DNA from: CAYRTD01 sp964426915
GTDB taxonomy: Bacteria > Bacteroidota > Bacteroidia > Bacteroidales > GCA-2748055
Length of the DNA: 64,000 nt
Assembly (NCBI GenBank): GCA_964426915.1
Contig: CAYRTD010000001.1
Location: 26,496 to 90,495, forward strand
Direction of reading: 5' to 3'
Below the pieces are notes generated by a model, which saw only the letters and a program-made list of their open reading frames with translations, was not told where the DNA came from and made no database searches. This document shows positions 29,859 through 38,755 of this stretch, in pieces (positions within the stretch are counted from its first letter, which is position 1; each line of letters opens with the position of its first letter). A program made the translations under genes and the position numbers.

Positions 29859-29920
29859 AATAGCACAGGTAGGTTTATCAGATTTTGAAATCCACATTAT
29901 GACTACTAAATACTGTTACC

Positions 29921-30136
29921 ATGAAAAGAAGACTTGACGAAGAGATACTGGAAACAATGAGGAAGAATCCGGATAATTGGAGGGGAGTATTCTATGTTAA
30001 CTCAAAAGATCCTCGTTTGATTGTTCCAAAGCTGGATCCAGGGCTGGGATGGACGTTTAATTTTGGAAGCCCCTATGCCTGGGTAACCATGCTTTTGATT
30101 CTGCTGATCGTTATTCTTTCAAAGTTTTTTCTATAG
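29921..30136 (+). CDS. DUF5808-like small membrane protein
   Basis: This 71-residue protein has a charged N-terminus, the block NPDNWRGVFYVNSKDPRLIVP followed by GLGWTFNFGSPYAW, and one C-terminal transmembrane helix (about 51-70). The block resembles the DUF5808 family, from memory. Function is unknown. It is transcribed alone, divergent from the DUF1460 gene. The protein is short but the motif and helix make it a credible gene. Confidence 0.75.
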   Translation: MKRRLDEEILETMRKNPDNWRGVFYVNSKDPRLIVPKLDPGLGWTFNFGSPYAWVTMLLILLIVILSKFFL

Positions 30137-30231
30137 TTGATCCTCCACTAAAAGTCCTTGTGACTGTGTTATGCAAAAGGCGGAATTCTTTCATTCACTC
30201 CATACCGGTTGAAAAATCTTCCACCTTGCTT

Positions 30232-30360
30232 ATTTAGAGTCTGTCCATAATGTCCGATATACTCATTCAGGGTTAATTTTCAGCGGCATTCGTGACCGCG
30301 TTCGCGTAAAGCTTTAGCGGTTGCGAAGCTCGTTATCACTCGGTTCTGCGTTGCTGCAAA
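30232..30360. repeat. R1 repeat, diverged partial copy
   Basis: The left end TTTAGAGTCTGTCCATAATG is a near-perfect R1 end, and the core words GACCGCGT and AAGCTTTAGCGG recur at the same spacing as in the full copies, but the middle differs. No matching right end is visible before the RhlE gene. It occupies part of the 543-base gap 30137-30679, which otherwise holds no gene. Confidence 0.65.
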
Positions 30361-30679
30361 AATTTTATAAAAAGAATGTTTCCATAAGCACGGTGGGTGG
30401 GGAAATACAATTTATTTTTATTCAACCTAATCAGGGGTTACCAGTGCCATTAAATCGAACATTCTTACTGTAACAAATAAATCTAGTGCGAAACTTCTGT
30501 TATTAAGAAACGACTCCTAATTGAATAGATTATTGATTTTTTTTCAGGAAAATGCCTAATAAGTTACTTTGGTACGGATATTGACGTATCTTTACGCAAA
30601 TGAATTTACCTACCTTTATGCCCTTTTTTATAAGTCTGTCTAAGGGTAATAACAAAACTTTACACATAAATATTTAATA

Positions 30680-31942
30680 ATGCAATTTGAAAAATTAAAC
30701 ATCATTGACCCTATTTTAAGGGCATTGAAAGAAGAAAACTATTCTGAACCCACAACAATACAAAAAAGAGCTATTCCAATTATCCTTAACAAAAAAGATG
30801 TTCTGGGAAGTGCACAGACCGGCACAGGGAAAACTGCTGCCTTTGCAATTCCAATCCTGCAGCACTTGTACTCTGCACGCGGGCAAAATAAAGGTTCCCG
30901 GAAAACAAAGGCGCTAATTATTACTCCCACCCGCGAATTGGCTATCCAGATTGGCGAAAGTTTCACAACTTATGGCAGACACACAGGAATAAAGAACACG
31001 GTTATTTTCGGAGGTGTATCCCAGGGAGCGCAAACAGCTGCTCTTCGCAGAGGGGTGGATATCCTTGTAGCAACACCTGGCAGACTATTGGACCTGATGA
31101 ATCAGGGATATGTCAGTCTTAATGACATAGAATATTTCGTTCTCGATGAAGCCGACCGTATGCTTGACATGGGATTTATTCATGACATCCGGAAAATCAT
31201 CTCGAAATTACCTGAGAAAAGACAATCCCTGTTTTTTTCGGCTACCATGCCAAAGAATATTGTAGAACTTTCGGAAAAGATACTCCATAAGCCGGAAAAA
31301 GTGGAAATAAATGCAGTTTCCACTACAGCCGATACAATACAACAGTACCTGTATTATACAAACAAGTCTGATAAGAAGGATTTACTCTTTCATATACTTC
31401 AGGACGAAAATATTGATCAGGTATTATTGTTTTCCCGGACAAAGCACGGAGCAGATAAAATAGCCAGGAATTTACAAAAAAAGAGGATTACCTCATCTGC
31501 CATTCATGGTGATAAAGCTCAAAACCAGCGTCAGAGATCCCTTGCTCAGTTTAAAGAGGGTGAGATACGCGTGCTTGTGGCAACAGATATTGCCGCAAGA
31601 GGCATTGATATTGACCGGTTGAAATATGTGATCAATTATGATATACCGAATGAAGCCGAAACCTATGTTCACAGAATAGGCAGGTCAGGGAGAGCAGGGG
31701 AGAAAGGCACAGCAATATCCATATGCGAACCTGAAGAGAATATCTATATAAGAGACATTGAAAAATTAATAAACAAGAAAATAGAATTTGTCAGAGAAAA
31801 CCCTTTTCCTCAAACGGAAAAGCCCATGAACGGTCAGGAAAAGAAACAGTTTGAAAAAGAAAAGCAAAAAAGAAAACAGGAATTTTTTGCTTCCAGGAAA
31901 AATACTCAGAACAAATCCTATTCGCCCAGGTATAGCAGATAA
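30680..31942 (+). CDS. rhlE: DEAD-box ATP-dependent RNA helicase, RhlE-like
   Basis: The 420-residue protein carries all DEAD-box motifs in order: the Q motif region (FEKLNI...PTTIQKRAIP), motif I AQTGTGKT (45-52), PTRELAIQ, TPGRLLD, motif II D156EAD159, SAT, and the C-lobe motifs VATDIAARGIDI and HRIGRSGRAG. The C-terminus is a short Lys/Arg/Gln-rich tail, typical of RhlE rather than DeaD. It unwinds RNA in the cytoplasm, often during cold growth or ribosome assembly. It is monocistronic in view. Confidence 0.95.
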   Translation: MQFEKLNIIDPILRALKEENYSEPTTIQKRAIPIILNKKDVLGSAQTGTGKTAAFAIPILQHLYSARGQNKGSRKTKALIITPTRELAIQIGESFTTYGRHTGIKNTVIFGGVSQGAQTAALRRGVDILVATPGRLLDLMNQGYVSLNDIEYFVLDEADRMLDMGFIHDIRKIISKLPEKRQSLFFSATMPKNIVELSEKILHKPEKVEINAVSTTADTIQQYLYYTNKSDKKDLLFHILQDENIDQVLLFSRTKHGADKIARNLQKKRITSSAIHGDKAQNQRQRSLAQFKEGEIRVLVATDIAARGIDIDRLKYVINYDIPNEAETYVHRIGRSGRAGEKGTAISICEPEENIYIRDIEKLINKKIEFVRENPFPQTEKPMNGQEKKQFEKEKQKRKQEFFASRKNTQNKSYSPRYSR

Positions 31943-31997
31943 AGAAAGGTCTCATAGTATTTTTAAAAACATGACCCATTCCCGCTACAGGCAAAAA

Positions 31998-32050
31998 AAT
32001 ATGGAGAAAAGGAACTTTGAAAAAATTAATTCAGACCGATTCTCCATATT
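31998..32050. terminator. Long-loop hairpin between convergent rhlE and htrA
   Basis: AATATGGAGAA (31998-32008) pairs perfectly with TTCTCCATATT (32040-32050) across a 31-base loop. It lies in the 140-base gap between convergent genes. There is no clear T-run, so it may be a transcript-stabilising stem rather than a standard terminator. Confidence 0.4.
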
Positions 32051-32081
32051 CTTATTATAGGGGCAGAGGGAATTCATTACA

Positions 32082-33518
32082 TCATATACTGAATGTATAA
32101 ACCACACTTGAACCATTAGGATAAACACCTTCCATATACACATTACCTGAATAATCTTCAAGCAAATTAACAATATCTATGGGTTGTCTGACAAGTTGAT
32201 TATTTATGGAAAGGATAATGAAACCTTCTTTCACTCCTGATGACTGCAGGGGGCCGGGTCCGATGTCGATTACCTGTACTCCGGCTGTCAGGTTAAGTTT
32301 TTCCTGTAAATCTTTTGGCACCATTTTAAATGTGGCTCCGAGTAAGCTTTCTTCCTGGTTACGGATAAGTTCTCTTTGCTTTTCCATGCTCATTAGCTCT
32401 GCAGTTAATTCTCGTGACCTTCCGTCTCTCGATATTGTAATTTCAACTCTATCACCGGGATGCAAAGCAGTGATGTGCTTTTGCAATTCTGCTGTATTAT
32501 CTATATCATTTTCATTGATCTTCATGATAACATCACCACTTTTGATTCCGGCCTGATCTGCAGCGCCTCCATCTATAACGCGTTCCACGTATATGCCTTC
32601 AATTTCATCCAGTCCTTCTTCTGATGCAAGTTCTGAATTTACTTCTCTTATACTTATTCCAAGGATACCCCTTCTCACTTCCCCGAATTCCAGAATGTCA
32701 TCTTTTACTCTTTTTACGATAGAAGAGGGTACGGCAAAAGCAGTACCTATATTTGTCTGTGTTGGTGAAAGGATTAGTGTGGGAATGCCTATAAGTTCAC
32801 CTCTGAGATTTACCAGCGCTCCACCGCTGTTCCCGACGTTTACTGCCGCATCTGTCTGAAGGAATGATTCAATAGGCATTTCACTTTCACGTAAAACTCC
32901 CAGGCTTCGTTCTTTGGCACTAATAATACCTGCTGTAACCGAGGATGTGAGTCCAAAAGGATTTCCAACTGCCAGTACCCAATCGCCCAAAATAGTTTCT
33001 TCTGAATCACCAAGTTCCAGATAGGGTAAGTTTGTTTCATCAATTTTTAAAAGCGCGATATCTGTATTCTGATCTTTGCCTTGAACTTCAGCGCTATAGC
33101 TTCGCTGATCATTTAAGGTCACCTCAATTTCATCTGCACCCCTTATCACATGAAAATTGGTAACAATATATCCGTCCTGGGAAACAATTACCCCGGAACC
33201 GAACCCAACTGCAGGTTGCGGGTCTTCTTTTCTGTTTTGTTCAGGGCCAAAGAAGAATTCAAAAGGGCTAAGCTTTCTTTCATCTCGTTCACGGGTAGTT
33301 TTTACATGTACAACCCCATGCACGGTGTGTTGGGCAGCATGTCGAAAATCCAGGTTGTCCGGATCGAAATCAGCCGGTAATTGAGCAGGAACAGCTAAAT
33401 CCCTTTTGCTGTTCATATTATTATTGGAATGATCTTCCATGCCGGAATGGATAAGTACTGCTATTATTCCTCCCGCAAGGGCTGTTAAAAAATAGGTGCC
33501 GATGTTTATTAATTTCAT
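32082..33518 (-). CDS. htrA: Do-family periplasmic serine protease (HtrA/DegP-like)
   Basis: The 478-residue protein has an N-terminal membrane anchor or signal (about 5-25), a trypsin-like domain with the triad His123 (TNFHVIRG), Asp153 (NTDIALLKID) and Ser231 (VGNSGGAL), and two PDZ domains (about 285-385 and 390-475). It degrades or refolds misfolded envelope proteins. No anti-sigma cleavage partner is encoded nearby. It neighbours a BON protein gene on the same strand, consistent with envelope stress, but an R2 element separates them. Confidence 0.95.
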   Translation of the reverse strand: MKLINIGTYFLTALAGGIIAVLIHSGMEDHSNNNMNSKRDLAVPAQLPADFDPDNLDFRHAAQHTVHGVVHVKTTRERDERKLSPFEFFFGPEQNRKEDPQPAVGFGSGVIVSQDGYIVTNFHVIRGADEIEVTLNDQRSYSAEVQGKDQNTDIALLKIDETNLPYLELGDSEETILGDWVLAVGNPFGLTSSVTAGIISAKERSLGVLRESEMPIESFLQTDAAVNVGNSGGALVNLRGELIGIPTLILSPTQTNIGTAFAVPSSIVKRVKDDILEFGEVRRGILGISIREVNSELASEEGLDEIEGIYVERVIDGGAADQAGIKSGDVIMKINENDIDNTAELQKHITALHPGDRVEITISRDGRSRELTAELMSMEKQRELIRNQEESLLGATFKMVPKDLQEKLNLTAGVQVIDIGPGPLQSSGVKEGFIILSINNQLVRQPIDIVNLLEDYSGNVYMEGVYPNGSSVVYTFSI

Positions 33519-33691
33519 GAGAATTTATTTTATTGATTCGTTTATATTATCTGGTCACTGATATTTCTGAACGATTACTATCAGTGAAATATCCTTTCTT
33601 TTAAGCGAAAATCCAGATTTCCCATGATCAGATAAGTATATAATCTTATCATGATCCGGTAATTCTGCTTAATAGATTCCTTACTTATATA

Positions 33692-33862
33692 GAGGATGTC
33701 TAAAAAGTAATAATCATTTTAAAAGAACTTACAATCTGAAAGCATTCCTCTTTCCTGCCCCACCCAAACCCTCCCCCGTGGGTGGGTTTGGGTGGGACAA
33801 ACAGAGGGATACTTTCAATTTGTAAGTATCCCAAAACTAAAAAATACTTTTTAGACACCCTC
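33692..33862. repeat. R2 repeat, full-length copy (171-bp imperfect palindrome)
   Basis: The unit begins GAGGATGTCTAAAAAGTA and ends TACTTTTTAGACACCCTC, with 17 of 18 terminal bases complementary. Pairing continues inward: CTTACAATCTGAAAGCATTC pairs with the later GTAAG-side arm with few mismatches, and CCCACCCAAACC faces GGTTTGGGTGGG. The entire element can fold into one hairpin. It sits between the minus-strand BON and htrA genes. Confidence 0.85.
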
Positions 33863-33881
33863 GCATATAATTTAGGGCATA

Positions 33882-34547
33882 TTAGATAATTGTAATATTA
33901 TTTATTACATCTGTTACCCCGGAGGTATACATAGCAATAGCGAATGCCCGTGATTTTGTTAAATAGTCCGGAGCTGTCCCCGACAGGGTTACAATTCCGT
34001 TATTTACATCTACATTGATGCTGTCTTCATCAATCAGCAGACTTCTTCTGTAAGCCGCTTTTATATCATTTTCAATGTCTATATCCACCACAGACTTGGC
34101 TAAACTTACTGTCAGATCGTTCACAATTCCAATCACACCATTGGTAGAAAGAGTAATATCTTCAGCAAGATTTCTTTCCCAGTAAGTATCAACTACTCCC
34201 GATAGGGTGACGACACCGTCAACGGTTTGTACATCAATATTTACGGAATTTACTCGGCTATCCCAAAGCAATTTACGTTCAACGCTGTCGGTGATCTCGG
34301 CATCAGTAGGCAGACTTACTTCAGGAGGAAAGGATATCTCAAGCCTGTTGTCCACATTTATTATTCCAGGCACGCTTAAGGCATTTCTTTCTGAAGCCAT
34401 TTTTGCCGCATAAGTGGGCACAGAGCCATTAAGAATTGCGGTGTCATCTTGTACCTTTACATCCACATCATTTGCATTAACACTGTCATCCCATGCCAGG
34501 TTGTCGATGATGTCCTGTTTTTTCATTTCTTCATTTCTTGGTGTCAT
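33882..34547 (-). CDS. Triple BON-domain protein (OsmY-like)
   Basis: The 221-residue protein consists of three BON repeats (about 10-72, 85-150 and 155-221), each with the pattern V-x-D-G-x-V-x-L-x-G. BON proteins bind phospholipids or envelope partners and many are periplasmic and osmotically induced. This one starts MTPRNEEMKKQD and shows no signal peptide, so export is not supported by the sequence. Upstream in-frame extension was not examined in full. It is likely a stress protein; function is otherwise inferred from the family. Confidence 0.9.
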   Translation of the reverse strand: MTPRNEEMKKQDIIDNLAWDDSVNANDVDVKVQDDTAILNGSVPTYAAKMASERNALSVPGIINVDNRLEISFPPEVSLPTDAEITDSVERKLLWDSRVNSVNIDVQTVDGVVTLSGVVDTYWERNLAEDITLSTNGVIGIVNDLTVSLAKSVVDIDIENDIKAAYRRSLLIDEDSINVDVNNGIVTLSGTAPDYLTKSRAFAIAMYTSGVTDVINNITII

Positions 34548-34588
34548 AACTAAAATATTTTTTATGATTTATAAATAAAAAATTATAA

Positions 34589-34719
34589 AGTGGTGTTTGT
34601 CCGTAATCTCTGATTTACTCATTCAGTGATAAACCAAAGTAATATAAGTATCGGGACAGGCTGTGAGCTCGCCAGCCAAGTTCTGAATAAGACACACTAC
34701 TTTATGGTCAGACACTAAA
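34589..34719. repeat. R1-like repeat unit
   Basis: The left end AGTGGTGTTTGTCCGTAAT and right end TATGGTCAGACACTAAA are inverted relatives of the R1 ends. The core differs from copies A and B, so this is a diverged relative or a variant with the same ends. Confidence 0.5.
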
Positions 34720-35202
34720 CCAACTATATGCCAAAATACCATTTCCAAAAAAAAAAAACAATCCTCTGTGTTTGAGCGGTATAAGCGATTCTCAGATTGA
34801 TATAAAAACTCTCGTTTGTATCTGAGCGTATTATCTGTGAATTTCTTACGCAATGATTCTTATGAATTCCACAAAAAACTCTATACACAATGAGATCAGC
34901 GAAGCTAATGTTCGAGATCAAGCCTGTCCGCCTAAGGATGGCCAGTGTGACGGCAGGCGGGCCTGCCCCGTGCTAAAACGGGGGACGCGGTCACGCCTGT
35001 CCACGGTAATCCGAATACCCGCTTAAATATATTACAGAATGAGTAACCGAGTGTTAACGAGCTTCCCGGTACTCCGGGAAATACCTCTTAAGACTAAGAG
35101 ATCCCTTTGCTATCGGGAACGGACGAAATCCAGGAGAATTTGATAGCATGTATGAAGGCTACACCCTGTTTGACCGGAACCGACTTATATATAAAGAGTA
35201 GC

Positions 35203-35293
35203 CACCTGGGGGAGGGTTTGGGTGGGGCAAGAAGGAAGAATGCTTTCAGATTGTAAGTTCTTTTAAAATGATTATTACTTTTTAGACAGACTC
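35203..35293. repeat. R2 repeat, right-half copy
   Basis: This stretch matches the right half of the R2 copy at 59621-59788 closely, including GGGTTTGG, GAATGCTTTCAGATTGTAAG and the end TTACTTTTTAGACAGACTC. The left half is missing. It ends 15 bases before the stop codon of the minus-strand lipoprotein gene. Confidence 0.75.
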
Positions 35294-35307
35294 ATAAAGT
35301 CGAGAGG

Positions 35308-36204
35308 TTATTCACTTTTCAATCCGGCACTCTCAATTACAAATCTATGAACATAGGTGTCAAGAATAGTATTTCCGGAAGTAAGAACATCTGTAACACA
35401 TTCATATATTACCGGGATACCGTTTTTCTTTATACCGACATTGTCAAGCTTCGTTAATTGTGTGACTGAAAGGCTGTCATTCAGTTTCAGACCACTGGAA
35501 TTTACTGCAACAAGCTTTCCCTCATCCGGATGATAGATATGGGAGATGACTTTTATCGATACAGGTTCCGGCCTGTCATTTATTAACTCAACGGAGATTT
35601 CTAATTTGGTTTTCTGGTCATCTGTTCTTGAAGCTTTAACATGTATTCCTCCTGGTTTAAGATGCACAGGATTAGCGATAATAAGTTCAGCTTCTCTGAA
35701 TAAAAAACTATCATAATCGTGAGGATATGATGGAATAATTGAGCTGTCTGCCCGGATTGAAATGATGTTTTCCTCTTCGAATGAAACCTCATCAGTGATT
35801 TTATACAACCAGCTGTTTCCTTCTTTTCTGAAAGCCTCCACTTTTTCACCATTCAGCCAAAGTCCGGGGTCGGGAAAAATTTCATTGAAATAGAGATAAA
35901 TGGTTTTGCCTTTATTGTCTTCATCCAGTATGAATGATTTCCGGTACCAGCCCGATTCCTGATCAAGAATTTTCCTCATTTCAGCGACAGCCTCATTGTT
36001 AACAGGCATGTGGCTTTCCCCATCCCGAATAAGGTCGACAATCTGTCCGGACTCATTTTCGAATTCAGGTTCAGTTGTTGCCGGAATTTCCCGGGGATAA
36101 AATTCCCAGTCATCGCTTAAGTCAAGGCTTTTCTGGTAATCATTTCTTTTCCCGCAAGATGAAGTTGCGAAGAGGAAAACAAGAAGGCTTAATAAAAATC
36201 TCAT
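35308..36204 (-). CDS. Lipoprotein with GH2 sugar-binding-like jelly roll, no catalytic barrel
   Basis: The 298-residue lipoprotein has lipobox TSSC (Cys17). Residues about 25-190 resemble the N-terminal jelly roll of family 2 glycosidases (DDWEFYP, GWYRKSFIL, LYFNEIFPDPGLWLNG). Residues 195-290 look like the following Ig-like domain. The TIM barrel that carries the GH2 active site is absent. It could be a stand-alone carbohydrate-binding lipoprotein or a gene shortened at its 3' end, where an R2 half-copy starts 15 bases beyond the stop codon. It is transcribed alone. Confidence 0.72.
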   Translation of the reverse strand: MRFLLSLLVFLFATSSCGKRNDYQKSLDLSDDWEFYPREIPATTEPEFENESGQIVDLIRDGESHMPVNNEAVAEMRKILDQESGWYRKSFILDEDNKGKTIYLYFNEIFPDPGLWLNGEKVEAFRKEGNSWLYKITDEVSFEEENIISIRADSSIIPSYPHDYDSFLFREAELIIANPVHLKPGGIHVKASRTDDQKTKLEISVELINDRPEPVSIKVISHIYHPDEGKLVAVNSSGLKLNDSLSVTQLTKLDNVGIKKNGIPVIYECVTDVLTSGNTILDTYVHRFVIESAGLKSE

Positions 36205-36608
36205 ACTTTTTGTATATTCTTTAGTTGTACAATATTACTTCTACTTTAACATATTAAAAATCTTTTTAGAGTCTTAATCTGTCATATTAATATTACCCTA
36301 AAATTTTAATATCGCTATCGGGAAAGACTCTCTTTAAAGTTGTATTTTCCTAACTATCCTTACAGTCTGTGAACTCGTTCCAACCGGTTCTTACCTGATA
36401 TAACCAGAAACGAATCCGATAAGTTTAATAATTCCCGGTAAATCAGGAAAAAGCAAAAGCCTTAAGTAAAAATAATAAAAAAAAATAATTGATTTGGATG
36501 TTTAAAACATAAATTTGCTTTATTACACAGATATCTGACGTGGGAAACCCGGATTAGCTCTACATGATCAAAATTGATTAATTATTGTTATTACATTAAA
36601 ATCTTTCA
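36205..36608. other. Divergent intergenic region
   Basis: No gene or repeat copy is seen in these 404 bases; they contain the promoter at 36489-36517 for the SDR gene and must contain that of the divergent lipoprotein gene. Confidence 0.5.
36489..36517 (+). promoter_or_regulatory. Bacteroidota sigma-ABfr promoter for the SDR gene
   Basis: TTG (36489-36491) and TAAATTTG (36510-36517) are separated by 18 bases, matching the TTG-N19-TAnnTTTG pattern. The ATG of the SDR gene is at 36609, leaving a leader of about 85 bases. Confidence 0.6.
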
Positions 36609-38042
36609 ATGAATATTTTACTAACCGGTGCATCCGGATATGTTGGAAAACGATTATTGCCTGTTCTGATTGAGCAGGGACATGATGTCATTTGCCTTGT
36701 TCGCGATAAAAAAAGATTCGAAGCAGGTTATCGGGGTGAAACCCTCCCGGGCCTTATTGAGCATGATCTACTTGAAGACCCTGAAAATATTGATCTTCCG
36801 GAGAAAATTGATGTTGCTTATTATCTTATTCATTCCATGACCTCTTCCATTAATGATTTCGAACGTCTGGAAGAAAAAACAGCTAAAAATTTTCTTAAAC
36901 TTGCAATCAGAATAAAACCGCAGCAGGTAATATATCTTAGTGGGATTGTTAATGAGGAAAAGTTATCCAAACACCTTTCCAGTCGAAAAAATGTTGAGGA
37001 TATTTTACGCCAGGGGGATTTTTACCTTAGCGTTTTGAGAGCAGGTATCATTGTTGGTTCCGGAAGCGCATCCTTTGAAATAATAAGGGACCTTGTAGAA
37101 AAATTACCCCTGATGATTACTCCCGCCTGGTTAAAAACGAGATCAAAACCAATAGCCATCCGGGATGTTATTAATTTTCTGACCGGTGTAGCCGGCCAGG
37201 ATTTCTCGTATGACAAGGTGTTTGATATCGGTGGCGCTGATGTTCTTAGCTATAAACAGATGCTAAAAATATATGCCGAAGTCAGGGGACTTAAGAGGAT
37301 GATAATAAGCCTGCCGGTAATGACCCCCCGCTTATCGTCCTACTGGTTGTACTTTGTTACATCGGTTTCGTATCCACTGGCTGTAAATCTGGTAGACAGT
37401 ATGAAAACAGATGTAATTCCTTCCGAAAACGATCTGGCAGAAAGGCTTGATATTGAGCCGATAAGCTACAAGGAGGCAATAGAGAATGCCTTTTTGAGGA
37501 TTGAACAGAATATGATTATATCCAGTTGGAAAGATAGTCTTATCAGCAGCATGCAGGATAAAAATCTGGGCGCTCATATTGAAGTTCCCACCCATGGATG
37601 TATTTTTGATAGAAAAAAAATTCGTATTGAAGATCCTGAAAAGACCCTTGAGAATATTTGGTCAATAGGAGGAAACAAAGGCTGGTACTATGCAAATTCC
37701 TTATGGAAATTCAGAGGCTTTTTAGATAAGCTCTTTGGTGGAGTGGGACTCCGGAGAGGAAGAACCCATCCTGATGAGATTCATCATGGAGATGCACTTG
37801 ATTTCTGGAGGGTTATCTATGCCAGTAAGGAAACTAAAAGACTTTTACTGTATGCAGAAATGAAGCTCCCGGGTGAAGCATGGCTGGAATTTAAAATTGA
37901 TGAGGATAACTATCTGCATCAAACTGCAACTTTTCGTCCGAAGGGTCTTGCAGGAAGACTCTACTGGATATTTTCCTTTCCGTTTCACCTTTTTGTTTTC
38001 CGGGGCATGGCAAAGAATATTTCAATGACGTCAGGGGAATAG
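36609..38042 (+). CDS. SDR-family NAD(P)-binding protein with DUF2867 domain
   Basis: The 477-residue protein opens with a Rossmann motif LLTGASGYVGKRLL, an atypical extended SDR domain (about 1-300), and then a DUF2867 domain (about 325-470; KTLENIWSIGG and WRVIYASKETKRLLLYAEMKLPGEAW). This fusion is common in Bacteroidota and is usually annotated only as an SDR oxidoreductase. DUF2867 resembles polyketide cyclase-type hydrophobic-pocket folds. The substrate is unknown. It has its own promoter. Confidence 0.9.
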   Translation: MNILLTGASGYVGKRLLPVLIEQGHDVICLVRDKKRFEAGYRGETLPGLIEHDLLEDPENIDLPEKIDVAYYLIHSMTSSINDFERLEEKTAKNFLKLAIRIKPQQVIYLSGIVNEEKLSKHLSSRKNVEDILRQGDFYLSVLRAGIIVGSGSASFEIIRDLVEKLPLMITPAWLKTRSKPIAIRDVINFLTGVAGQDFSYDKVFDIGGADVLSYKQMLKIYAEVRGLKRMIISLPVMTPRLSSYWLYFVTSVSYPLAVNLVDSMKTDVIPSENDLAERLDIEPISYKEAIENAFLRIEQNMIISSWKDSLISSMQDKNLGAHIEVPTHGCIFDRKKIRIEDPEKTLENIWSIGGNKGWYYANSLWKFRGFLDKLFGGVGLRRGRTHPDEIHHGDALDFWRVIYASKETKRLLLYAEMKLPGEAWLEFKIDEDNYLHQTATFRPKGLAGRLYWIFSFPFHLFVFRGMAKNISMTSGE

Positions 38043-38149
38043 TTTATAGGTGCGGAAGCAAGGTATATTTTTTTATAAGGTGTTTTTTGGTGAGTTCGGC
38101 AGGAATATTCTTCTCTTTTTATATTTTAGCAGGCTATAGATAAGATTTG

Positions 38150-38755
38150 ATGAGTACAGGCCTTTTGATAATAGCCCTTTTATTGATCGTTCCTCTGATA
38201 TATTCCCTTCTAAGGCATTTTTTTTTCAATAACCATAGAGAAGGAGATATTCGGGGTGGATCCGAAGATGGCTTTTTTAATCGTTTCCCCGGAGGGGTTA
38301 TCGAATATTTTCGTCATGAGTTCGACATCCACAATATTGTTTTGAGCGATCCTGTCCATATCAAAGGGGGAGAGGTGGAATTCAACTGTAGGCAAATTGA
38401 AGGTGTAAGAAAAACCGTCATTTATAAAATTCCCTTGCATCATGATCCTCTGCCGGTCTATAATTTCTATATGAATGAGTTTCAACGTTCGGGATTTGAA
38501 ATACTTTATTCGGTTCAGGGAGAAGAGAGAATGGGAAGACCTGCCCCCTGGTTTAGAAATTTATTTCAAACAGGTAAAAATTTCATTGCATGGAGGGACC
38601 TTTCGTACATCATTGACGGTGACATCCACTGTTATATTTCCGGGAAAAAGAAAAAAGGAAGCAATACAATTTATGCCTCTGTTTTTTCTGCAAATCATTA
38701 CAGGAATAATAAACGTACAGGAGTTTTTATTTTTATAAGTACGGATCCTTGTTGA
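38150..38755 (+). CDS. Hypothetical protein with N-terminal membrane anchor
   Basis: I start at the ATG at 38150; a TTG lies just before it. The 201-residue protein has one N-terminal hydrophobic helix (about 3-23) followed by a soluble alpha/beta domain. No family is recognised. The segment with Tyr-Asn-Phe-Tyr and later GKNFIAWRDLSYIIDGD has the look of a small periplasmic sensor or binding domain, but this is not supported by a motif. It lies 107 bp after the SDR gene and repeats begin right after its stop. Confidence 0.6.
   Translation: MSTGLLIIALLLIVPLIYSLLRHFFFNNHREGDIRGGSEDGFFNRFPGGVIEYFRHEFDIHNIVLSDPVHIKGGEVEFNCRQIEGVRKTVIYKIPLHHDPLPVYNFYMNEFQRSGFEILYSVQGEERMGRPAPWFRNLFQTGKNFIAWRDLSYIIDGDIHCYISGKKKKGSNTIYASVFSANHYRNNKRTGVFIFISTDPC

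Larger units (their letters stand above)
34548..35307. other. 760-bp repeat-rich intergenic region
   Basis: No credible gene is present. It contains an R1-like unit (34589-34719), an R1 core fragment beginning GCTAATGTTCGAGATCAAG near 34904, GC-rich palindromic sequence with CCCGTGCTAAAACGGG near 34967, and the right half of an R2 unit (35203-35293). It looks like a site where several repeat elements accumulated. Confidence 0.7.
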
